From: Rhodospirillales bacterium
Lineage (GTDB): Bacteria > Pseudomonadota > Alphaproteobacteria > Acetobacterales > Acetobacteraceae
Reading direction: 5' to 3'
NCBI GenBank assembly: GCA_025352665.1
Contig: JANXSM010000143.1
Location: 62,001-126,000, forward strand
Length of the DNA stretch: 64,000 nucleotides
The notes beneath the pieces were generated by a model. The model worked only from the letters and a program-made list of their open reading frames with translations, was not told the DNA's origin and did no database searches. The position numbers and the translations under genes are program-made. Below, piece by piece: positions 53,010 through 61,555 of the stretch. The first letter of the stretch is position 1; every line of letters begins with the position of its first letter.

Positions 53010-53866
53010 CGACAGCGCTGCAGGCGGAAGCCCTCGGGTCGCGACTGCCGCCCCTGCTGGTGGCGGCGGAGCGGGTGGCGGCGACGGTGGCGCAAGGGGT
53101 GCACGGGCGACGACGGGTCGGTCAGGGGGATAGTTTCTGGCAATACCGGCCGTTTGTGGCAGGGGATACCGCAAGCCGGATCGACTGGCGCCAGTCTGCC
53201 CGTGCCGATCGGGCTTTCATCCGCGAGACGGAGTGGGAGGCGGCGCAGACCGTAGCACTTTGGCGCGACGGTGGGCCTGCGATGCGGTGGCGGTCCAAGG
53301 CGGCGCCGGTGGAGAAGATGGAGCGGGCGGAGCTGTTGCTGCTGGCGCTGGCCTCGCTGCTGCTGCGCGCCGGCGAGCAGGTGCGGCTGATTGCGCCGGG
53401 AGCGCGGGCGCTGTCCGGACGGGTTGGTGTGGAGCGCCTGGCGCTGCAGCTCGCCGGCTCGAACGACGACGGCGTGCCGCCCGACGTGGTACTGCCCCGC
53501 CATGCGCGGGTGGTGCTGATCGGCGATATGCTGTCGCCACTCGACCAGATCCAGACGGCGATCGGACGCATGGCGTCAATACCCGTTATAGGGCACGTGC
53601 TGCAGGTGCTCGATCCCGCGGAGGCCAGCCTGCCCTATGCGGGGCGGATCCGCTTCGAGGGGCTGGGGGATGCGACGCATGCGCTGGTGCCGCGGGTGGA
53701 GGGGGTGCGGGCGGAATACACCGAGCGCCTAGCGGCCCAGCAGCAGGGTTTGGCCGCAATCTGCGGCGCGGCCGGTTGGGGATTTGCGACCCACCGCACC
53801 GATCATCCGCCGGAATCGGCGTTGTTGGCACTGTACATGGCGCTGGCGCCGGATGTGCGTCGATGA
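53006..53866 (+). CDS. DUF58 domain protein
   Basis: A 286-residue protein. The DUF58 signature is GDSFWQYRPFVAGDTASRID followed by RQSARADRAFIRETEWE, and a von Willebrand-like fold continues (PRHARVVLIGDMLSPLDQI). DUF58 proteins pair with MoxR ATPases in Bat/RavA-type systems. It overlaps both neighbours by four bases (ATGA), so the stoichiometry of MoxR, DUF58 and the next protein is translationally linked. Confidence 0.9.
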   Translation: MTTALQAEALGSRLPPLLVAAERVAATVAQGVHGRRRVGQGDSFWQYRPFVAGDTASRIDWRQSARADRAFIRETEWEAAQTVALWRDGGPAMRWRSKAAPVEKMERAELLLLALASLLLRAGEQVRLIAPGARALSGRVGVERLALQLAGSNDDGVPPDVVLPRHARVVLIGDMLSPLDQIQTAIGRMASIPVIGHVLQVLDPAEASLPYAGRIRFEGLGDATHALVPRVEGVRAEYTERLAAQQQGLAAICGAAGWGFATHRTDHPPESALLALYMALAPDVRR

Positions 53867-56547
53867 GCCATATCGCCTTCGCTGCTCCCTGGATCCTGCT
53901 GACGCTGCCGGCGCTGCCACTTTTGTGGTGGTTGCTGCGGGTGACGCCGCCGGCGGCCAAGCGGGAGGTGTTTCCCGCGGTTCGCCTGCTGCTCGGCCTG
54001 ACCGCGACCGCTGAAACCCCGGCGCACACGCCCCTGTGGCTGCTGGCATTGCGCATGCTGGCGGCGGGCTTGGTGATTGTCGGTCTCGCCCAGCCGGTGC
54101 TCGACGCCGGGCGGGAGATCGGCGGCACCGGACCGGTGTTGCTGGTGATCGACGACGGCTGGGCCGCGGCACGCGACTGGCCGCTGCGCATGGCCGCCGC
54201 CCAATCGGCGCTGGACCGGGCCGAGCGCGCCGGCCGGCCCGTGGCGCTGCTGACCACGGCCCCCGGGCCCGATGCCGTACAACCCGCGCCGAGTGCCGTG
54301 ATGCCGGTGGCAGACCTGCGGCCTCGCCTGGCGGCATTGCGGCCGAAGCCTTGGTCGACCGACCGTGCCGCCGCAGAGGCGACCTTGCGGGGCTGGCCGA
54401 ATGCGTCCGTCGTCTATATCGGCGACGGTCTCGCAGGCGCCCCTGAGTTCGGTCCCCGGCTGGCGTTGATCGGGCCGGTCGAGGAGCGAGACGATCCCGA
54501 GCCTCCGGTGCTGATGCTGCCGCCGATTTCACGTGCGGACCGGTTGGTGGCGCGCGTGCTGTCCACGCCGGCACCGGCGCCGCGTGATGTGGCGATCCTG
54601 GCGCAGTCCGGCGACGGCCGCAGCCTGGCGCGTGTGGTGGCGCGGATTCCGGCGGATGGCAACGAGGCATCGGCTGACATTCGCCTGCCGCCAGAACTGC
54701 GCAACCGGCTTGCGCGGCTGGTGGTGGAAGGCCCGCCGACGGCCGCCGGGATTGCATTGCTGGACGAGCGCTGGCGCCGCCGCCCGGTCGGTCTCGTCGC
54801 CGGCCAGGCAACCGCGGCGGAGGCGCCCTTGACCGGCCAGCTGTTTTACCTCGACCGCGCGCTGGCCCCTTTTGCGGAGCTGCGGCAGGGCGATGTCAAG
54901 ACGCTGCTGTCGCGCGAACTGTCGGTGCTGGTGCTCGCCGATCATGTCGTGGCCGATGGGCCCGAGTTCGGCCTGCTCGATGATTTCGTCCGTAAGGGCG
55001 GCACACTGGTCCGGTTCGCGGGGCCGGGCATGGCGGAACACCCCGATGCGCTGCTGCCGGTCAAGCTGATCGAGGGCGATCGCCAGCTCGGTGGGGCGAT
55101 GTCGTGGACGCAGCCGCCGGGGCTGGCGGAGTTCGATGCGAGCTCACCGTTTGCGGGGCTGTCGGTGCCGTCGGAAGTGAAGATCACGCGCCAGGTTTTG
55201 GCGGCCCCTGGCAGCATCCAGCTGACCCAGGTGCCCGGCCAGCTGCCGAACGATCCGGTCTGGGCGCGGCTGGCAGATGGCACGCCATTGGTGACGCAGG
55301 CAACGCGGGGGGCCGGGCGGATCGTGCTGTTTCATGTGACGGCCAACGCGGATTGGTCGGACCTGCCGCTGTCGGGCCTGTTCGTCGACATGCTGCGCCG
55401 GCTGGTCGAGCAGGCCGCGGGGGTGGCGGGCACGGATGCCGACACCACGCCGCTGCGTCCGGCCGAGACGCTGGACGGGTTCGGTCAGAGCGGGGCACCA
55501 CCACCGGCAGCCATTGCCGTGGCGGCCTCGGCGATTGCCGCAACCGTTGCCTCGCCCCGCCATCCGCCCGGCCTGTATGGGCCTGAGGCCGGGCGGCGAG
55601 TGCTCAACCTCGGCCAGGGAATTTCCAGCCTGGCCGCGGCTGGAACGGTGCCGGGTGCCAGGCAGAACACGCTTGGGGCCGATGCCCAGGAGCGGCCGAT
55701 CGCGCCGTTTCTGATTGCCGCAGCATTGGCGCTGTTCGCGATCGACCTGCTCGTGTCGCTGCGGCTCCGAGGCCTATGGCTGCGGCCGGCTCTGCTGGCG
55801 CTGGTGTTGCTGGCGAGCCCGGCACGTGCCCAGAGCAGCGACAATCCAAATCCGGCGTTGACGACGCGGCTGGCCTATTTCGTAACCGATGACAGCGAGG
55901 TGGATGCCGTCGCCCAGTCGGGCCTGTTGGGTCTGTCCGACTACGTCAACCGCCGCACCAACGCGGCCCTGGGGCCGCCGGCACCGGTGCGGCCGGGCAC
56001 CGATGATCTCAGCTTCTATCCGCTGATTTATTGGCCGATCAGCACCTCGGCCGCCGTTCCGTCGGGCGCTGCCGTGCAGGCGCTGAACGACTACATGGCG
56101 CATGGCGGCATCATCCTGATCGACACGCGCAACGGTGGCAGCGGCGAGGGTTTTGCGCCGGGCACCGACGCGGCGCTGGCCCGGTTCGGCGCCGGACTGG
56201 CCGTGCCCACGCTGGCGCCCCTGACCAGCGCGCATGTGCTGGCCCGCTCATTCTACCTGCTGGAGGATTTCCCCGGGCGATACGCCGGTGACACCGTGTG
56301 GGTGCAGCGCGACCAGGATCGCTCCAATGACAGCGTGTCACCTGTGATCATCGGCGGGCATGACTGGGTGGCGGCCTGGGCGATCGATGCGCAGGGGCGC
56401 AATCCCTATGCAACGCTGCCAGGGGGCGCCCGGCAGCGCACCCTGGCCTATCGGTTCGGGGTGAACCTCGTAATGTACGCGCTGACGGGAAACTACAAGG
56501 GCGACCAGGTGCATGTGCCGGCGCTGTTGGAAAGGCTGGGGCAATGA
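53863..56547 (+). CDS. BatA-type membrane protein with C-terminal DUF4159 domain
   Basis: An 894-residue membrane protein. The N-terminal aerotolerance-related BatA segment (FAAPWILLTLPALPLLWWLL; two helices within residues 1-85) is followed by a periplasmic or vWA-like region, further helices near residues 615-650, and a C-terminal DUF4159 domain (LTTRLAYFVTDDSEVDAVAQ; NDYMAHGGIILIDTRNGG; YRFGVNLVMYALTGNYKGDQ). The frame is open upstream through DUF58, but ATG 53863 overlapping the DUF58 stop is the expected start. It is likely the membrane target of the MoxR-DUF58 pair. Confidence 0.88.
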   Translation: MSHIAFAAPWILLTLPALPLLWWLLRVTPPAAKREVFPAVRLLLGLTATAETPAHTPLWLLALRMLAAGLVIVGLAQPVLDAGREIGGTGPVLLVIDDGWAAARDWPLRMAAAQSALDRAERAGRPVALLTTAPGPDAVQPAPSAVMPVADLRPRLAALRPKPWSTDRAAAEATLRGWPNASVVYIGDGLAGAPEFGPRLALIGPVEERDDPEPPVLMLPPISRADRLVARVLSTPAPAPRDVAILAQSGDGRSLARVVARIPADGNEASADIRLPPELRNRLARLVVEGPPTAAGIALLDERWRRRPVGLVAGQATAAEAPLTGQLFYLDRALAPFAELRQGDVKTLLSRELSVLVLADHVVADGPEFGLLDDFVRKGGTLVRFAGPGMAEHPDALLPVKLIEGDRQLGGAMSWTQPPGLAEFDASSPFAGLSVPSEVKITRQVLAAPGSIQLTQVPGQLPNDPVWARLADGTPLVTQATRGAGRIVLFHVTANADWSDLPLSGLFVDMLRRLVEQAAGVAGTDADTTPLRPAETLDGFGQSGAPPPAAIAVAASAIAATVASPRHPPGLYGPEAGRRVLNLGQGISSLAAAGTVPGARQNTLGADAQERPIAPFLIAAALALFAIDLLVSLRLRGLWLRPALLALVLLASPARAQSSDNPNPALTTRLAYFVTDDSEVDAVAQSGLLGLSDYVNRRTNAALGPPAPVRPGTDDLSFYPLIYWPISTSAAVPSGAAVQALNDYMAHGGIILIDTRNGGSGEGFAPGTDAALARFGAGLAVPTLAPLTSAHVLARSFYLLEDFPGRYAGDTVWVQRDQDRSNDSVSPVIIGGHDWVAAWAIDAQGRNPYATLPGGARQRTLAYRFGVNLVMYALTGNYKGDQVHVPALLERLGQ

Positions 56548-58637
56548 CGCGCCTGGAACAGGGTATCGCCGCGCTGCGGTTCGATCCGTCGGTGCCGCTG
56601 TGGCTGCTCGGCGTGCTCGCGGCACTGTGTGTCCTCGCGCTTGGGATCGCTGCCTACAAGCGCGCCCGCGGCACGATCTGGCGGGCGCTGGCGTTCGCCG
56701 TGCTGCTGTTGTGGCTGGCCGGGCCGCGGCTGGTGGAGGAGACGCGGCAGACCCGGCCCGACATCGCCTTGCTGGCGATCGACGAGAGCGCCTCGATGGC
56801 GGTCGGCGATCGCACCCGACTGGCGGCAGAGGCTCGTGCGGCCCTGCAGACCAAGGCGGGCACGCTCGATGACCTGGAATTGCGCACCATCACGGTGCCT
56901 GAGGCGGGCAACGCCGGCACAAGGCTGTTCGCCGCCATAGACCGGGCGCTCGCGGATATTCCGCAGACGCGGCTCGCTGGCATCATCGCGGTGACCGACG
57001 GGCAGGTCCACGATATCCCGGCGAACCCGAGCTGGGGGCAGGCGCCGTTGCATGTGCTGGTGCCTGCCAAGGGCGAGGAGACCGATCGTCGGGTGCGGGT
57101 GATCGCGGCGCCGAGCTACGGCATCGTGGGAAAGTCGGTCGATCTGAAGGTCGCGGTGGACGATCTCGGCACCAATCCGGGTCTTTTGGCGTTCGGCGGC
57201 CAGGTGCGGCTGACCATACGGCGCGACGGTGAGGTGCCGCGTGTGCTGAGCGTGCCGATGGGGCGCGAACAGACGATCGAGGTGCCGATCACCCGGGCCG
57301 GCCCCACTGTGGTGGAGCTGTCCGCCGATCCGCTGCCGGGCGAGGCGAGCCTGCTCAACAACCGTTCGGTGGTATCGATCAACGGGGTGCGCGATCGGCT
57401 GCGGGTGCTGCTCGTCTCAGGCGAGCCGCACGCGGGCGAGCGCACCTGGCGGCGGCTGCTGAAAGCGGACCCGGCCGTGGATCTGGTGCATTTCACCATC
57501 CTGCGGCCGCCGGAGAAGGATGACCTTACGCCGCTCAACGAGCTGGCGCTGATCGCCTTTCCGGTACGCGAGCTGTTCCAGGTAAAGATCCGCGAATTCG
57601 ACCTGATCATCCTGGATCGGTTCACCAACCGCGGTCTGCTGCCGCCAGTGTATCTGCGCAATATCGCCGACTACGTGCGCGAGGGCGGCGCGCTGCTGCT
57701 CAGCGTGGGGCCGGAGTTCACGGGGCCTGCGGGTCTGGCCAACTCGCCGCTTGGGGCGGTGCTGCCTGGGCGTCCGTCGGGCCAGGACGGCGCAGTCGAT
57801 GGCGCGTTTCGCCCAATGGTGACCGAGCTTGGCCTGCGCCACCCCGTGACGGAAAACCTGCCCGGATGGAATGCCTCCGGCCCGCCGAGCTGGGGCGACT
57901 GGTATCGCTATGTGCAGGCCGGCCAGATCCGCGGCGACGTGTTGATGACCGCCGCCAACGACCAGCCGCTGCTGGTGGTGGACCGCGTGGGCGAGGGTCG
58001 CACCGCGCTGCTGCTGTCCGACCAGATATGGCTGTGGTCGCGCGGCCATGAGGGTGGCGGCCCGCAGGCGGAGCTGCTGCGCCGGGTCGCGCATTGGCTG
58101 ATGAAGGAGCCGGAGCTCGACGAGACGGCGTTGACAGCCAAGGTGGAGGCGGGCTCGCTTACCATCGAACGCCGCAGCACGACCGATACCGAGGGTGGTT
58201 CGGTGACCGTGACCGACCCTGACGGCGCCAAGTCCCAGGTGAGCCTTGGCACCAGCCGGCCCGGCCGGTTCGTGGCGAGCTTGCCGGCGACGAGCCCTGG
58301 CGTGTGGCAGGCGACCGACGGCACCCGCACCGCCTATGCGGCGGCAGGTGCGGCCAACCCGCTGGAACTGTCCGATCTGCGCGCCACGGGAACGCTGCTG
58401 CAGCCGCTGATCCATGCCACCGGCGGCAGCCTGCATTTCCTCGACCCTGCCGGCACTCCGGAATTGCGCCGCACCGAGCCGGGGCGCGAAGCCTCGGGCA
58501 GCGGCTGGATCGGGCTGGAACGACGGCATGATCACCTCGTCACCGGGATCGCGGCTCTTCCATTGTTGCCGCCCTGGCTCGCATTGCCGTTGATCCTGGG
58601 GCTCGCAGTGCTAGCGTGGCGGCGAGAGGGAGCCTGA
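56544..58637 (+). CDS. Large membrane protein of the MoxR operon (glutamine amidotransferase class I-like/vWA-like)
   Basis: A 697-residue protein with two N-terminal helices (residues about 18-65) and one at the C-terminus (about 670-692), so most of it projects from the membrane. DIALLAIDESASMAVGDRTR resembles the MIDAS DxSxS motif of a vWA domain, here DESAS. A class-I amidotransferase-like segment follows (VLLVSGEPHAGERTWRRLLK; VREGGALLLSVGPEFTGP) without a recognisable catalytic Cys. Partner of the BatA/DUF4159 protein; it overlaps that gene by four bases. Confidence 0.82.
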   Translation: MTRLEQGIAALRFDPSVPLWLLGVLAALCVLALGIAAYKRARGTIWRALAFAVLLLWLAGPRLVEETRQTRPDIALLAIDESASMAVGDRTRLAAEARAALQTKAGTLDDLELRTITVPEAGNAGTRLFAAIDRALADIPQTRLAGIIAVTDGQVHDIPANPSWGQAPLHVLVPAKGEETDRRVRVIAAPSYGIVGKSVDLKVAVDDLGTNPGLLAFGGQVRLTIRRDGEVPRVLSVPMGREQTIEVPITRAGPTVVELSADPLPGEASLLNNRSVVSINGVRDRLRVLLVSGEPHAGERTWRRLLKADPAVDLVHFTILRPPEKDDLTPLNELALIAFPVRELFQVKIREFDLIILDRFTNRGLLPPVYLRNIADYVREGGALLLSVGPEFTGPAGLANSPLGAVLPGRPSGQDGAVDGAFRPMVTELGLRHPVTENLPGWNASGPPSWGDWYRYVQAGQIRGDVLMTAANDQPLLVVDRVGEGRTALLLSDQIWLWSRGHEGGGPQAELLRRVAHWLMKEPELDETALTAKVEAGSLTIERRSTTDTEGGSVTVTDPDGAKSQVSLGTSRPGRFVASLPATSPGVWQATDGTRTAYAAAGAANPLELSDLRATGTLLQPLIHATGGSLHFLDPAGTPELRRTEPGREASGSGWIGLERRHDHLVTGIAALPLLPPWLALPLILGLAVLAWRREGA

Positions 58638-58640
58638 GCG

Positions 58641-59201
58641 ATGCCCCAATACGCTTTTCAAAAAAGTCCGCGGCCTGGACGGACGCCTGGTCCGTCCAAC
58701 CCGCGGGGACAGGCACCGGACGGGGAAAGCACCCCCTGGTTGGCGCTGATCGGCTTTGTCGGCTTGTGCCTGTTGGTGGGCGCGTCGGCGGCTGCGGTGA
58801 ATGCATCGGCAATTGGCGGATGGTATGCAAGCCTGGTCCGCCCGCCCGGCAACCCGCCCAGCTGGGTTTTTCCGCCGGTCTGGACCGTGCTGTATATCAT
58901 GACCGGCACCTCCGCCTGGCTGATCTGGTGGCGTGCACCGCAGGGCCGCCGGCAGAACGCGGCCTTGCAGCTTTGGGGCTGGCAGCTGCTGCTCAACGCC
59001 GCATGGTCGCCGGCCTTCTTTGGCCTGCACAGTCCGGCGACGGGATTGCTGGTGATCGTGCCGCTGGTGGTGCTGATCGGGATTACCATCGGCGCGTTCG
59101 CGCGGTTGCACCGCCTGGCCGCCGTTCTGTTGGTGCCTTACCTGGCCTGGACATGCTATGCGACATATCTGAACGCGGGGTTCTGGTGGCTGAACCACTG
59201 A
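58641..59201 (+). CDS. tspO: TspO/MBR family tryptophan-rich sensory protein
   Basis: A 186-residue membrane protein with five hydrophobic helices and many Trp residues. Motifs are WYASLVRPPGNPPSWVFPPV, VLYIMTGTSAWLIW, LLLNAAWSPAFFGLH and TCYATYLNAGFWWLN. TspO binds porphyrins and modulates tetrapyrrole and stress responses, as in photosynthetic Rhodobacter. A 30-residue polar N-terminal extension is unusual. It begins 3 bp after the previous gene and is probably read through from the MoxR operon. Confidence 0.92.
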   Translation: MPQYAFQKSPRPGRTPGPSNPRGQAPDGESTPWLALIGFVGLCLLVGASAAAVNASAIGGWYASLVRPPGNPPSWVFPPVWTVLYIMTGTSAWLIWWRAPQGRRQNAALQLWGWQLLLNAAWSPAFFGLHSPATGLLVIVPLVVLIGITIGAFARLHRLAAVLLVPYLAWTCYATYLNAGFWWLNH

Positions 59202-59239
59202 GCGGCTATAGAGACCCGTCATTCACCCGGATCACGCCA

Positions 59240-59851
59240 ATGCAAGTCTTCTGCTCACGCATGCTCTGCCTGGCCTTGCTGGCCTCGTGCATCGGGGCCG
59301 GCGCGGCACACGCCCAGATGGGGGGAAACCCCAACTACGGGCCGGTGGTCAATGGCAAAGGGGCTCCGCGCACCAATGCGCCGACACCGGCACCGGCCCT
59401 GCCAGGCACCCTCGTCGGCCGCGATCGCGCCGGCCCGACCGAGCGGGCGCCCAGCGACATGCCGCCGACCGAGGCGCTGTTCGATGCGATCAACCGGGGT
59501 GACATCGTTTCCGCGCGCGACGCCATGAACCGCGGCGCCGATATCAATGGGCGCAACGTGCTGGGTCTGACGCCGCTTGACCAATCCGTCGATCTTTCGC
59601 GCAACGACATCACCTTTCTGCTGATGTCGATGCGCGGCGCGCAGCCGTCGTCATTGCCGGCCGCGACGCCGGTTGCCAAGGAGACCCGCGGCAAGCAGCC
59701 GCCAGCGCCACGCGCAGCACCTGTGCAGCAGGCCGCCTCACGTCCTGCATCGGCACCGCGACCGGTCGCCCAGATTGCGCCAAGCCGCCCGGCTCCCGGC
59801 GGCGGTGGCGCACCGCAACCGCAGAGCGGCTTTTTGGGATTCGGTGGGTGA
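59240..59851 (+). CDS. Exported ankyrin-repeat-like protein with Pro/Ala-rich tail
   Basis: A 203-residue protein. A signal peptide (MLCLALLASCIGAGAAHAQ after seven residues) suggests export; ATG 59261 is an alternative start. Residues about 78-135 form one or two ankyrin-like helix pairs (ALFDAINRGDIVSARDAMNR; GADINGRNVLGLTPLDQSVD). The remainder is a disordered Pro/Ala/Gln-rich tail ending SGFLGFGG. Function is unknown. The next gene begins 2 bp after its stop. Confidence 0.72.
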   Translation: MQVFCSRMLCLALLASCIGAGAAHAQMGGNPNYGPVVNGKGAPRTNAPTPAPALPGTLVGRDRAGPTERAPSDMPPTEALFDAINRGDIVSARDAMNRGADINGRNVLGLTPLDQSVDLSRNDITFLLMSMRGAQPSSLPAATPVAKETRGKQPPAPRAAPVQQAASRPASAPRPVAQIAPSRPAPGGGGAPQPQSGFLGFGG

Positions 59852-59853
59852 GC

Positions 59854-60675
59854 ATGGCCCCGGAGATCGATTGGACACGCCTGACCGGGCCTGAGATCCG
59901 CGCGGTGGCGGAGCGTGGCGATGCGCTGGCGGTTTTGCCGGTGGGCTCGCTCGAGCAGCATGGGCCGCATCTTCCCGTCATCACCGACACGCGCACCGCT
60001 TGGGAGGTGGCCATTCGTGCCGCTCGCCTTGCAGCGCCCGAGGTGCCGGTTCTGGTGTTGCCGGGACTGTGGACGGGGATGAGCGAGCATCACCTTCCAT
60101 TCGGCGGCACGATCACGCTGGATTTTGAAGCGTTCCATGGGGTGCTGCGCGGCATCACCCGCAGCCTGCGCGCGCTGGGCTTCGCCCGCCTGCTGATTGT
60201 GAACGGCCATGGCGGCAACATTGATCCGCTTGCGGTTTCGGCGCGCGAACTTGCCCATGAATACGGGCTCGCCGTGGTGGCGACCACGCCCTGGACCATT
60301 CCTGCGGCGGCCAAGGCGATCGCCGGCCTGATGGAATCAGTGCCCAACGTACAACACGCCTGCGAGGCGGAGACCTCGGTGATGCTGGCCATGGTGCCGG
60401 AATTGGTGCGGACCGAGAAGTTCGAGGAGGCGACCCGCCAAGCCCCGCCCGCGGTTCCGAGCAGGCCTGGGTTCAGCCGGTTCTGGGCCTTCTCCGAAAG
60501 GGCGCCCGCCACTGGCGTGGTTGGTGATCCACGCCTGGCGACGGCCGCCAAGGGCGAGCAAATGCTCGATGCGATGGCAGCTGCGGTGGCGGAAGCGATG
60601 ACTGACGCCGATCTGTGGCGCCGTCCCGACGATGTCTGGGCGCCTGGCCGAGGGTTGGGTTCGACGGTTCCCTAA
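59854..60675 (+). CDS. Creatininase family amidohydrolase
   Basis: A 273-residue metal-dependent amidohydrolase. LAVLPVGSLEQHGPHLPVIT holds the Glu/His metal ligands with a following Asp (DTRTAW), LIVNGHGGNIDPLAVSAREL is the second motif, and HACEAETSVMLAM provides the last Glu. Relatives act on creatinine, formamidopyrimidines or mycofactocin peptides; the substrate here is open. A GTG at 59848 overlapping the previous stop (GTGA) is an alternative start. Its TAA stop lies at the left edge of repeat copy 6. Confidence 0.87.
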   Translation: MAPEIDWTRLTGPEIRAVAERGDALAVLPVGSLEQHGPHLPVITDTRTAWEVAIRAARLAAPEVPVLVLPGLWTGMSEHHLPFGGTITLDFEAFHGVLRGITRSLRALGFARLLIVNGHGGNIDPLAVSARELAHEYGLAVVATTPWTIPAAAKAIAGLMESVPNVQHACEAETSVMLAMVPELVRTEKFEEATRQAPPAVPSRPGFSRFWAFSERAPATGVVGDPRLATAAKGEQMLDAMAAAVAEAMTDADLWRRPDDVWAPGRGLGSTVP

Positions 60676-60841
60676 AGCGTGATGACCCTTTGACAGGCGG
60701 CGTCATCCCGTGATGGATCTTTGTTTTGTCGCGTGATTCAGACCTTTCGGTGATTTCACCTTCGGTCATCACGCTCAAGCTCTTTGTTTTATCGCGTGAT
60801 TCAGACCTTTCGGTGATTTCACCTTCGGTCATCACGCTCAA
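60672..60841 (+). repeat. Modular palindromic element, copy 6 (decayed hairpin plus two tandem 63-bp modules)
   Basis: The 44-bp position (60672-60715) is occupied by a decayed hairpin that still has complementary GATGAC/GTCATC-type cores. Two class II 63-bp modules follow directly, 60716-60778 and 60779-60841, differing at only three positions. Each holds GCGTGAT-TCA-GACC pairing with GGTCATCACGC, the same bulged fold as class I. CTAA at 60672-60675 provides the creatininase stop. The remaining 72 bp before bluB (60842-60913) contain nothing I recognise. Confidence 0.88.
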
Positions 60842-60913
60842 GACCAGGAAGATTTCTCATTCCTTTGGCTTCCATTGCAATCCACTCAAGCTGACGTCCA
60901 GCGGGCCCGGTGT

Positions 60914-61555
60914 GTGACGTTAACCCCTCTCTTCGACGACGTCTTCCGCGCCCAGCTAGCCAAGCTATTCGCCTGGCGACGCGACATTCGGCATTTCCGT
61001 CCCGAGCCGGTTCCGGGCGAACTGCTGCAGCGATTGCTGGATCTGGCCTGTCTAGCCCCCTCAGTTGGCCTCAGTGAGCCCTGGCGCTTCGTGATCGTCG
61101 ACAGTCCCGCGCGCAGGGAGGCCGTCCGTGTCAACTTTGAGTGCTGCAACGCCGCGGCGCTCGCAGCACAGAACACCGATCACTCGGCGGCCTATGCGCG
61201 GCTGAAGCTCGCAGGCCTGAACCAAGCCCCCTGCCAGTTCGCCGTCTTCGCCGATCCGGATCCGAGCCAGGGCCGCGGACTTGGCCGTGCAACGATGCCG
61301 GAAACCGCTGCCTATTCTGCGGTTATGGCTGTCGCCACGCTGTGGCTCGCTGCCCGCGCCCACGGTCTGGGGCTCGGCTGGGTTTCCATCCTTGATCCCG
61401 CAGCAATCACTGCAGCACTGGACACCGCGCCCGACTGGATTTTCATCGGTTACTTCTGCCTGGGGTATCCCCAGACAGACGACGACCTCCCCGCACTGCA
61501 ACGCGCCGGTTGGGAGTTCCGACGCGCGCCGGCGGCGACCATTGTTCAACGCTAG
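60914..61555 (+). CDS. bluB: 5,6-dimethylbenzimidazole synthase BluB
   Basis: A 213-residue flavin-destructase of the nitroreductase fold that converts reduced FMN and oxygen to 5,6-dimethylbenzimidazole, the lower ligand of vitamin B12. BluB features: FAWRRDIRHFRPEPVPGELL, LAPSVGLSEPWRFVIVD, GRGLGRATMPETAAYSAVMA and GLGWVSILDP. The start is GTG 60914; TTG 60875 is a possible alternative. No other cobalamin gene or B12 riboswitch is adjacent. The TAG stop is the first CTAG of repeat copy 7. Confidence 0.92.
   Translation: MTLTPLFDDVFRAQLAKLFAWRRDIRHFRPEPVPGELLQRLLDLACLAPSVGLSEPWRFVIVDSPARREAVRVNFECCNAAALAAQNTDHSAAYARLKLAGLNQAPCQFAVFADPDPSQGRGLGRATMPETAAYSAVMAVATLWLAARAHGLGLGWVSILDPAAITAALDTAPDWIFIGYFCLGYPQTDDDLPALQRAGWEFRRAPAATIVQR

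Noticed and set aside
60716-60841. Direct repeats resembling a CRISPR array
   Set aside because: The two 63-bp units are adjacent with no spacers and are one module of the palindromic element family; no cas genes are present.
60842-60913. Cobalamin riboswitch before bluB
   Set aside because: Only 72 bp separate the repeat element from the gene, and I see no B12-box-like sequence or multi-stem structure.
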